A stretch of 5,891 bases of DNA, taken from assembly GCA_902476665.1 (NCBI GenBank), contig CABSEO010000142.1:1-5891 (forward strand). Direction: 5' to 3'. Position 1 is the first letter of the stretch, and each line of letters begins with the position of its first letter. Under the pieces are notes generated by a model, which was given only the letters and a program-made list of their open reading frames with translations, was not told where the DNA came from and ran no database searches. Position numbers and translations under genes: made by a program. Source of the stretch: an uncultured Emergencia sp. GTDB taxonomy: Bacteria; Bacillota; Clostridia; Peptostreptococcales; Anaerovoracaceae. Positions 1 to 5,453 of the stretch are shown here, in pieces.

Positions 1-438
1 TTTAGCCATAGTAGCTAATGCTTTCTTACCTGCGCATGCGCCTGCTTCTGCTTCTACTCTCATTTCCAGATTCTTCTTGGTGGAATCAGTTACAACCTCA
101 CCCAGCAGTTCTGCAAATTTAGCAGCGTGTTCAGCTTCTTCCCATGCTGCCTTTTCCCAGTAAAGACCGATTTCAGGATAGCCTTCTCTGTGAGCAACTC
201 TTGCCATTGCCAGATACATACCTACTTCTGAGCATTCACCTTCAAAGTTGGCTCTCAGACCATCAATGATTTCCTGATCAACACCCTGAGCAACGCCTAC
301 AACATGCTGGTCAGCCCATTCAACTTTTCCTTCTTCCTGTGCGATAAACTTATCTGCAGGCACTTTGCACTGCGGACATTTTTCTGGCGGCTGATCACCT
401 TCGTGAACGTATCCGCAAACTGAACATACCCATTTCAT
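1..438 (-). CDS. Reverse rubrerythrin (rubredoxin domain N-terminal), 3' end outside the window
   Basis: Non-heme iron protein of the rubrerythrin family; the family reduces hydrogen peroxide (and in some members O2) in the cytoplasm of anaerobes, with electrons passed from the rubredoxin centre to a diiron site. The 146 visible codons begin [15 protein letters not shown] rubredoxin-like Fe(SCys)4 site is formed by C5, C8, C21 and C24 (CxxC...CPQC). A ferritin-like helical domain follows from about residue 50, with a candidate diiron ligand E68 in GECSEVGMY and an ExxH pair at E101/H104 in WEEAEH. E129/E131 lie in the next helix. Having rubredoxin first is the 'reverse' arrangement; classical rubrerythrin carries it last. 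The start is supported by AAGGAGG (plus-strand positions 449-455), 10 nt upstream. The frame is open to the left edge; family members are usually about 180-195 residues, so some 35-50 residues are missing. The gene is divergent from the lipoprotein gene. Family assignment is firm; the exact reductant is not knowable here. Confidence 0.95.
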   Translation of the reverse strand, partial: MKWVCSVCGYVHEGDQPPEKCPQCKVPADKFIAQEEGKVEWADQHVVGVAQGVDQEIIDGLRANFEGECSEVGMYLAMARVAHREGYPEIGLYWEKAAWEEAEHAAKFAELLGEVVTDSTKKNLEMRVEAEAGACAGKKALATMAK

Positions 439-463
439 GATACGATTTCCTCCTTAAATATTG

Positions 464-473
464 ATTAGCTAAT
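464..473. promoter_or_regulatory. 10-bp palindrome at the predicted rubrerythrin transcript start
   Basis: ATTAGCTAAT is a perfect 10-bp palindrome between the rubrerythrin -10 box and its Shine-Dalgarno. If transcription starts near 480, it covers about +8 to +17, a classic place for a repressor to block initiation or early elongation. It does not match a PerR box that I recognise. Short AT-rich palindromes occur by chance, so the operator role is inference. Confidence 0.3.
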
Positions 474-486
474 GTTTGATAGATTT

Positions 487-517
487 ATTGTACCACACTT
501 TCCGCAGATATTAACAA
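487..517 (-). promoter_or_regulatory. Predicted sigma-A promoter of the rubrerythrin gene
   Basis: On the minus strand, TACAAT (plus positions 487-492) is a good -10 box and is preceded by TGG, giving an extended -10 (TGnTACAAT). The best -35 candidate is TTGTTA (512-517), with a long 19-nt spacer; the extended -10 could compensate. The predicted start is near 480, leaving a leader of about 40 nt that contains the AAGGAGG ribosome-binding site. Confidence 0.6.
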
Positions 518-532
518 AAACTTTATAAAACT

Positions 533-626
533 TTGTAAACCTTAAGTGAAAATCTTTTGAAGTTCTGTTGAAAGCAGCTTGTTCATTCCGCTGTTTGCGG
601 CTCCTTTCGCACAAAAAGGTTTACAA
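533..626. repeat. 11-bp inverted repeat bracketing the divergent control region
   Basis: The left arm TTGTAAACCTT (533-543) and the right arm AAGGTTTACAA (616-626) are perfect reverse complements separated by 72 nt. The right arm contains the TTTACA -35 box of the rightward promoter. The left arm lies just upstream of the leftward rubrerythrin promoter, around -53 to -63 from its predicted start. The arms could be two sites for one regulator, or the left arm may simply be a second -35-like element. The repeat is seen directly; its function is inferred. Confidence 0.5.
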
Positions 627-647
627 TTCAGCTAAATATAGTATAAT
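620..647 (+). promoter_or_regulatory. Predicted sigma-A promoter of the lipoprotein gene
   Basis: TTTACA (620-625) and a perfect TATAAT (642-647) are separated by 16 nt, close to the sigma-A optimum. The predicted start is near 654, about 108 nt before the ATG of the binding-protein gene. No strong promoter is apparent just ahead of nfu, so this one may also feed the downstream cluster by read-through. Confidence 0.75.
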
Positions 648-654
648 AAATTAA

Positions 655-762
655 GTGTCAGAAGACGCATGACGGCTTGCTGACTGTCAGTTATGCCATT
701 GTGTCGGCAGAGAAGTGATAAGCGCAGAGACTGTGCTTTCATATGATAATAAAGGGGAAATT
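655..762 (+). other. Predicted 5' leader of the lipoprotein gene
   Basis: About 108 nt of predicted untranslated leader. It contains short pairing elements: GTCAG (657-661), CTGAC (680-684) and GTCAG (686-690), so the middle element could pair with either neighbour. TGCC (694-697) and GGCA (706-709) could form a further 4-bp stem. The stems are short and no known riboswitch class is recognisable. Confidence 0.35.
751..757 (+). promoter_or_regulatory. Shine-Dalgarno that fixes the lipoprotein start
   Basis: AAAGGGG ends 5 nt before the ATG at 763. It favours this start over an in-frame GTG at 715, which has no comparable site and would add 16 polar residues in front of the lipoprotein signal peptide. 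Confidence 0.7.
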
Positions 763-1959
763 ATGAGAAAACTAAAGACAGCAGTTCTGGTCATGGTTGT
801 GATAGGGGCAATACTTTCGATCACGAGCTGTACAACATATCAGAATTTTAAAGAGGCTTTTTTCAGTGAGAAGGGAAAGACTGCAGATTCCGTCACAATC
901 GGTGTACTGGAGCCGCAGACCGGTAATGACAGTGAAAAAGGTCAGATGGAGATTCAAGGCATTGAACTTGCCAACAAGCTGGTGCCTGAGGTGCTGGGCA
1001 AAAAAATCGAACTTGTGTATGCGGATACGCAGAGCAGTATTTATGTAGCTGAAACGGCAGCGGCAGATCTGGCCGATAAAAAGCCATGTGTGGTTTTGGG
1101 CAGTTATGGTGACGCGGTATCACTGGTTGCCGGTCAGATATTTAATGAAGAAAAAATTCCGGCTATCACCATTACGGCGACAAACCCGCTGATTACAGAA
1201 AATAACGAGTATTATTTCAGAGTGACTTTTACGGATGCGAGTCAGGGAAGAGCTGCGGCATATTTTGCATATGACTATCTGAAAGTTGAAGAAGCTGCTG
1301 TCATCAGAATTCAGGATGAAGATACAGCCACAGAACTGGTCAGTCAATTCGGAAAGACGTTCAGACGACTGACAGAAAACGATGACGGAATAACTGCAAC
1401 TATTGACATACCAAAAGATGCTAAAGATTTTACAGAATATATCCAGGAGCTGAAGCAAAGCGGCGCTAAAGCTGTATTTGCACCTATTTCTTTAAAAAAT
1501 GCCGAAAAACTGTTTGAAGCAGCGGACAAGCTGGGAATGACAGATGTCACTTTTATCGGGCCAAAAGACTGGCATACTGAAGAATTAATGCGATTACAGC
1601 AGGAATATCCGGGTATTAAAATAGCAGCGGTATCTGACTTTACCAGCAGCATGGCGGAAGGCACAGAAGCATCGGAGCTTTATGATGATTTTCTTGCAGC
1701 CTATGAAAAAGAATATGGTGAAGGAGAACCGCCTGAAGCCGCAGCACTGGCTTTTGATGCATATATGATAGCAGTTGATGCAATTGAAAATGCAGGAACG
1801 GTTGATGGGGAGGCGGTGAAAAATGCTTTGCAGCAAACAGCTGGATTTGAAGGAGTATCCGGAGAGATTTCTTTTGATGACAGCGGTGAACCGACAAAGA
1901 CCATCAACATTGATCTGATAGAAAATAACAAGTTTGTTTCCGTATATACGGTAAAATAG
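763..1959 (+). CDS. LivJ/LivK-type ABC transporter substrate-binding lipoprotein
   Basis: Extracytoplasmic solute receptor of the type I periplasmic-binding fold (Peripla_BP_6 family), normally delivering branched-chain amino acids, other amino acids, amides or urea to a Liv-type ABC permease. From ATG 763 it is 398 residues, a normal family length. The start MRKLK is followed by a hydrophobic stretch (about 7-20) and the lipobox ITSC with C23 as the lipidated cysteine, so it should be anchored on the outer face of the membrane. Family features: IGVLEPQTG (46-54) in the first strand, GSYGDAVS (113-120), IPAITITATNPLIT (132-145), YFRVTFTDASQG (151-162), and near the C-terminus GFEGVSGEISFDDSGEP (361-377), the typical closing motif. 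No permease or ATPase genes adjoin it, so it is either an orphan receptor using a distant transporter or a sensory binding protein. Substrate cannot be told from sequence alone. The family call is firm. Confidence 0.93.
   Translation: MRKLKTAVLVMVVIGAILSITSCTTYQNFKEAFFSEKGKTADSVTIGVLEPQTGNDSEKGQMEIQGIELANKLVPEVLGKKIELVYADTQSSIYVAETAAADLADKKPCVVLGSYGDAVSLVAGQIFNEEKIPAITITATNPLITENNEYYFRVTFTDASQGRAAAYFAYDYLKVEEAAVIRIQDEDTATELVSQFGKTFRRLTENDDGITATIDIPKDAKDFTEYIQELKQSGAKAVFAPISLKNAEKLFEAADKLGMTDVTFIGPKDWHTEELMRLQQEYPGIKIAAVSDFTSSMAEGTEASELYDDFLAAYEKEYGEGEPPEAAALAFDAYMIAVDAIENAGTVDGEAVKNALQQTAGFEGVSGEISFDDSGEPTKTINIDLIENNKFVSVYTVK
1940..1951. repeat. 12-bp perfect palindrome in the last codons of the lipoprotein gene
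   Basis: CCGTATATACGG is self-complementary and, allowing one T:T mismatch, extends two pairs further on each side (1937-1954). It sits over the codons for SVYTV just before the stop at 1957-1959. As RNA it would give only a short stem, and the downstream T-rich stretch (CTTTTGTTGTT) is broken, so it is at best a weak terminator. The 59-nt gap to nfu holds nothing else convincing apart from the nfu ribosome-binding site. Confidence 0.4.
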
Positions 1960-2018
1960 CTTTTGTTGTTCACACGTTAATTCACATAAAAAACTAATGA
2001 TACAAAGGAGAAACCAAA

Positions 2019-2243
2019 ATGGAACAGAAAATCAGAGAAGCTCTGAACACAATCAGACCGGTATTGCAGAGAGACGGCGGCGACATTGAGTTCGTTGAAC
2101 TGACCGAGGATAATGTGGTAAGAGTCAGATTACAGGGACACTGTGCAGGATGCCCGGGTGCAAGAATGACTTTGAAAGGCATTGTTGAGCGGGTTCTGAA
2201 GGAAAGTTATCCTGAAATCACTGCTGTAGAAGCCGTGGACTAA
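2019..2243 (+). CDS. Nfu-type Fe-S cluster carrier (stand-alone NifU C-terminal domain)
   Basis: Small cytoplasmic protein of 74 residues made of a single NifU C-terminal (Nfu) domain. The family binds an Fe-S cluster between two subunits and passes it to apo-proteins. Visible signatures are RPVLQRDGGDIEFV (13-26), where the DGGD turn is characteristic, and GHCAGCPGA (40-48), with C42 and C45 forming the CxxC cluster-binding pair. There is no N-terminal IscU-like or A-type scaffold domain, as is common for Firmicute Nfu proteins. The start has a good AAAGGAG at 2004-2010, 8 nt upstream. The stop TAA shares one base with the ATG of the dipeptidase gene, implying translational coupling. No other Fe-S assembly genes (suf/isc) are in view, so the client proteins are unknown; reverse rubrerythrin does not need this type of cluster. 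Confidence 0.93.
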   Translation: MEQKIREALNTIRPVLQRDGGDIEFVELTEDNVVRVRLQGHCAGCPGARMTLKGIVERVLKESYPEITAVEAVD

Positions 2244-3703
2244 TGAACTGTAAAGAAATTATAGAAGCGAACAGGGACTTGCAGATTCAGACTCTGCAAG
2301 ACCTTGTTTCTATCAAAAGTGTTGTTTCCAATCCTGTAACGAATGAAAATGGGGAGTATTTTCCATTTGGACAAGGTGTGCAGGATGCTTTTGCATGTTT
2401 TTTGAAAACAGCAGAAGCTTTTGGTTTTGAGACAAAAAATGTGGATAATTATGGAGGCCATGTGGATTTTGGCAATGGAGACTACCGGAAGGGAGAGCCC
2501 ATTGTGGCGGTTTTAGGTCACCTTGATGTAGTTCCTGAAGGTGACGGATGGGGATTTGATCCTTATAGCGGTGCGGTTTCAGACGGATATATCTATGGAA
2601 GAGGCACTTTGGATGACAAAGGTCCCATGGTGGCTGCCCTTTTTGCAATGAAAGCCCTGAAGGAATCAGGATATATGCCGAAAGTGCGTGTACGTATGAT
2701 TTTGGGACTTGATGAGGAAACCAACTGGGACGGTATGAAATACTATTTCGAAAAGGAGCCTATGCCAAGCTATGGCTTTACACCTGATGCTGAATTTCCT
2801 GCTTTAAATGGGGAAAAAGGCATGATGAATTTTGAAATTGCAAAGAAACTGACAAAACACCAGGGAGCAGGCCTTTCACTGAGCAGTCTGACAGGAGGTT
2901 CTGCGGCTAATATGGTGGCGCAGCATGCCAGAGCAGTAGTATACAGCAGCGATTCTGCAGTTTACGCACATATCAGGGAGCTGGCTGAAGATTTTCGTAC
3001 GAGTACGGGCTATAGTCTGAAAGTAAAAGGTACGGGGAAATCTCTGGAAATTACCGCAGAAGGCAAGTCTGCCCATGGAGCCACGCCGGAAGCTGGTCTG
3101 AATGCTATTTCTATTATGATGGCCTTTTTAGGCAAGCTGAATTTTGCCGGCGACGACTTAAATGTATTTTTTGATTTTTACAACAAGTATATCGGATTTG
3201 ATGTAAATGGTCAAAACCTGGGATGCGGCTTTTCCGACGGGGAGTCGGGACGTCTGACACTGAATGCGGGAGTAATCCGTTATGATAAAGAGTCGATCAC
3301 TTTGAATATCAATATCAGATATCCGGTAACCTTTACGGAGGAACAGGTTTATGAGGCTGTCATGCCTCTGCTGGATCGTTACGGGATGGGTCTGATAAAG
3401 CTGGGCGGCAAGGCACCCATTTATCTGGCGCCTGACAGTCCTATGATCAGAACGCTGATGGATGTTTACCGGATAAATACAGGGGACTATGAGAGTGAAC
3501 CGCTTGTTATCGGCGGTGGAACCTATGCGAAAGCCGCAAAAAATATTGTAGCTTTCGGCGGTCTGTTTCCGGGCGATCCTGATCTGATGCATCAGAAGGA
3601 CGAACGGATTTCTATTGAACGTATGATGACAATGACAAAGATTTATGCTGATGCGATATATAAATTGAGTCAGGAGAACTTTGGAAGAATGGAGGAAGCA
3701 TGA
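2243..3703 (+). CDS. PepV-like dipeptidase, M20 family dinuclear zinc peptidase
   Basis: Cytoplasmic metallopeptidase of the PepV/Sapep branch of family M20, which hydrolyses dipeptides and similar short substrates. At 486 residues it fits the family (about 465-490). Metal and catalytic residues are in the expected order: H93 with D95 in GHLDVVPEGDGW; bridging D124 in GRGTLDDKGP; general base E158 with zinc ligand E159 in GLDEET; D182 in TPDAEFP; and the distal H450 in DPDLMHQKDE. The inserted dimerisation/lid-like domain covers about 190-385 and includes SAHGATPEAG (276-285), whose H278 matches the lid histidine expected to contact substrate. IGGGTYAKA (423-431) is also typical. All key residues are intact, so it should be active. 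Its ATG overlaps the nfu stop by 1 nt with no strong ribosome-binding site of its own, suggesting coupled translation; its stop overlaps the next gene by 4 nt. Exact substrate range is inferred only by family. Confidence 0.93.
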   Translation: MNCKEIIEANRDLQIQTLQDLVSIKSVVSNPVTNENGEYFPFGQGVQDAFACFLKTAEAFGFETKNVDNYGGHVDFGNGDYRKGEPIVAVLGHLDVVPEGDGWGFDPYSGAVSDGYIYGRGTLDDKGPMVAALFAMKALKESGYMPKVRVRMILGLDEETNWDGMKYYFEKEPMPSYGFTPDAEFPALNGEKGMMNFEIAKKLTKHQGAGLSLSSLTGGSAANMVAQHARAVVYSSDSAVYAHIRELAEDFRTSTGYSLKVKGTGKSLEITAEGKSAHGATPEAGLNAISIMMAFLGKLNFAGDDLNVFFDFYNKYIGFDVNGQNLGCGFSDGESGRLTLNAGVIRYDKESITLNINIRYPVTFTEEQVYEAVMPLLDRYGMGLIKLGGKAPIYLAPDSPMIRTLMDVYRINTGDYESEPLVIGGGTYAKAAKNIVAFGGLFPGDPDLMHQKDERISIERMMTMTKIYADAIYKLSQENFGRMEEA

Positions 3704-4239
3704 ACAACAGAATGAGCAGTTTGAAGATGGCAAAGCTGGCGCTGATGATAGCCATATCATGTGTGCTGGTTTTTCTGATTCGCATACAGTTTCCGCCGGC
3801 ACCATTTTTAGAGTATGATCCTGCGGACATTCCTATCTATATCACAACCTTTGCCTTCGGTCCGGGGGCAGGACTTCTGGTAACGGTAGTAGTCAGTCTT
3901 ATACAGGCCTTTCTGCTTGGAGGGTCAGGTGTCTACGGATTCATCATGCATGTATGTGCAACGGGACTTTTTGTGGTGATTGCAGGACTTCTGTACCGTC
4001 ACAAGAAATCCAAGAAGGAAGCTGTCATTGCACTGATTGCCGGTGTACTGGCCACTACTGCGGCTATGTGTGTCCTCAACTATTTCATTACGCCTGCATT
4101 TATGGGCGCACCTCGCGAAGTTGTGGTGGCTATGCTGATTCCGGTGATTATTCCGTTTAATCTGATGAAGGCAGGGATCAATGCGGTGATCACTTTTCTG
4201 GTGTACAAGAGAATTTCAGGTTTCCTGCACAGGATGTAG
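3700..4239 (+). CDS. ECF transporter S component, RibU-like (probable riboflavin uptake)
   Basis: Integral membrane substrate-capture subunit of an energy-coupling factor transporter; it would work with a shared EcfA-A'-T module encoded elsewhere. It is 179 residues, normal for S components, with about six hydrophobic segments (roughly 11-29, 42-58, 57-73, 78-98, 107-130, 140-170). Helix 1 carries A14xxxA18, a small-residue motif like that used by S components to dock on EcfT. FLEYDPADIPIYITTFAFGPGAG (36-58) and FNLMKAGINAVITFLVYKRI (153-172) resemble RibU-group S components most closely, so riboflavin is the best guess. No FMN riboswitch precedes the gene, which is internal to an operon, so a different vitamin or small molecule remains possible. 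The ATG at 3700 overlaps the previous stop (ATGA) and has GGAGG at 3691-3695. A second in-frame ATG at 3712 is less well placed. Confidence 0.85.
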   Translation: MNNRMSSLKMAKLALMIAISCVLVFLIRIQFPPAPFLEYDPADIPIYITTFAFGPGAGLLVTVVVSLIQAFLLGGSGVYGFIMHVCATGLFVVIAGLLYRHKKSKKEAVIALIAGVLATTAAMCVLNYFITPAFMGAPREVVVAMLIPVIIPFNLMKAGINAVITFLVYKRISGFLHRM

Positions 4240-4248
4240 AGGTAGTGC

Positions 4249-4668
4249 ATGCGAAAAGTTTTGATTACAAATGAAGAGGAGACCAGGGCCTTTGCTTTTT
4301 CGTTAGCGGAGAAGCTGAAGCCGGGGACTGTCATTGCCCTGATTGGCGATCTGGGCACGGGAAAGACCACTCTGACAAAATATATTGCCTGTGGTCTTGG
4401 AATTACAGAACCTATTACAAGCCCTACGTTTACCATTGTAAAAGAGTATCATTCGGGCAGACTGCCTCTGTATCATTTTGACGTATACCGTCTGGAGGAT
4501 GCTTCGGATTTGTTTGAAATCGGAGCGGAGGAATACTTTTACGGAGAGGGAGTCTCCATTGTGGAGTGGGCCGATCAGGTGGCGGAGATTCTGCCTGATG
4601 AAACACTGTGTATTTTTATCGAGTACGGCGAAACAGAAAGTGAGAGAATTTATCAATGTACATTTTAG
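4249..4668 (+). CDS. tsaE: tRNA threonylcarbamoyladenosine biosynthesis ATPase TsaE
   Basis: Cytoplasmic P-loop ATPase (formerly YjeE) that binds the TsaB-TsaD complex and is needed for repeated cycles of t6A formation at A37 of ANN-decoding tRNAs. At 139 residues it is close to family length. The Walker A motif GDLGTGKTT spans 33-41; SPTF (58-61) is a family switch-like segment; HFDVYRL (76-82) carries the conserved Asp and Tyr; EWAD (106-109) has the characteristic Glu-Trp. Nothing essential is missing. It begins 9 nt after the S-component gene with AGAGG at 4238-4242 as ribosome-binding site, and its last 13 nt overlap tsaB in another frame, so the two are very likely co-translated. Confidence 0.96.
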   Translation: MRKVLITNEEETRAFAFSLAEKLKPGTVIALIGDLGTGKTTLTKYIACGLGITEPITSPTFTIVKEYHSGRLPLYHFDVYRLEDASDLFEIGAEEYFYGEGVSIVEWADQVAEILPDETLCIFIEYGETESERIYQCTF

Positions 4669-5450
4669 CAATAGAAACCACAGGGCCTAAAGGCTCTGTG
4701 GCGGTAATCGGTGAAGACGGACAGCCTGTTCTGAAGGTTTCTGCAGAAAAGATGAATCACCTGAAAGATCTGACGCCTATGGCTCAGCAGATTCTTGATG
4801 AGACAGGTATAGGAAAAGCTGATCTCACTGCAGTGGCCGCATCTGTGGGCCCTGGTTCCTTTACGGGCATCCGTATTGGTGTTGCGACTGCAAGAGCTGT
4901 CGCTCAGGCTCTGGATATTCCCGCTGTTGCGGTTCCTACTCTGGACGCTTTCAAGCTGAAATGCAGAGGCGAAGCGCTGGTGGTTCCCATTTTCAATGCA
5001 CGCAGAGGGCAGGTTTACGGTGCTGTATTTGACGAATATGGAGAGGATATTTTAAAAAGTGGACCTTACATGCTGACAGACTGTTTTGAGACACTTTTAT
5101 CACATTTAAAAAAGAGACAGGATGAATTTTCCTGCGGAGTGGCGCAGTCTTCATGTATCAGATTTTACGGAGACGGCATCGATGCCTACAGGGAACAGAT
5201 TGAGGAGTTTGCCCGGTCTGCTACAGGGACATATGATGCAGAGGTTGCTTTAGCACCGGAAGAGGAACGCTATCAGACTGCCGACATGATTGCACGGTGT
5301 GCACTGGCAAAGGTGCTTTCAGGTGATACGCTGACTGCAGAGGAGCTGCTTCCTGATTATATGAGAGAGACGGAAGCGGAGCAGAAGCTGAAAGACGGCA
5401 GTCTTGCCAGAGAACGTGCTGCGAAAATGGCCAGATTCAGAGCGAGGTAA
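4656..5450 (+). CDS. tsaB: tRNA threonylcarbamoyladenosine biosynthesis protein TsaB
   Basis: Catalytically inactive ASKHA-fold partner (formerly YeaZ) of the transferase TsaD; it forms the TsaB-TsaD heterodimer that TsaE joins, in the cytoplasm. The 264 residues open with MYILAIETTGPKGSVAV, the phosphate-1-like strand-turn of the fold. VGPGSFTGIRIG (64-75) is the signature of the family, NARRGQVYGAVF (114-125) follows, and PDYMRETEAEQK (233-244) matches the usual C-terminal segment. The helix that commonly reads HSE-x-L-L-P has NHLKDLTP (34-41) here, a variant discussed in the findings. The length is slightly above the common 220-240; the stretch 150-200 seems to account for the excess. The start overlaps tsaE by 13 nt. 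Stop TAA is 3 nt before rimI. Confidence 0.95.
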   Translation: MYILAIETTGPKGSVAVIGEDGQPVLKVSAEKMNHLKDLTPMAQQILDETGIGKADLTAVAASVGPGSFTGIRIGVATARAVAQALDIPAVAVPTLDAFKLKCRGEALVVPIFNARRGQVYGAVFDEYGEDILKSGPYMLTDCFETLLSHLKKRQDEFSCGVAQSSCIRFYGDGIDAYREQIEEFARSATGTYDAEVALAPEEERYQTADMIARCALAKVLSGDTLTAEELLPDYMRETEAEQKLKDGSLARERAAKMARFRAR

Positions 5451-5453
5451 TGG

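Noticed and set aside
542..586. 14-codon minus-strand ORF (starting MNKLLS) between the divergent genes
   Set aside because: The possible AAAGGAG (601-607 on the plus strand) is 14 nt away, too far unless the CCGC/GCGG stem (588-600) folds, and no good promoter reads into it.
588..600. CCGC-loop-GCGG hairpin as a terminator
   Set aside because: Only four base pairs and no T-run on either strand.
693..746. 17-codon upstream ORF in the lipoprotein leader (starting MPLCRQ)
   Set aside because: No Shine-Dalgarno precedes it and the peptide has no leader-like run of a single amino acid.
715..762. GTG start extending the lipoprotein by 16 residues
   Set aside because: It places polar residues before a textbook lipoprotein signal peptide, and the ATG at 763 has its own ribosome-binding site.
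1960..2018. Dedicated promoter for nfu
   Set aside because: Only poor -35/-10 matches are visible (for example TTGTTG with a weak CATAAA); not strong enough to annotate.
3158..3805. Long 215-codon antisense reading frame opposite the dipeptidase and S-component genes
   Set aside because: It is antisense to two strongly supported genes, has no recognisable family features and its composition looks like a shadow of their codon pattern.
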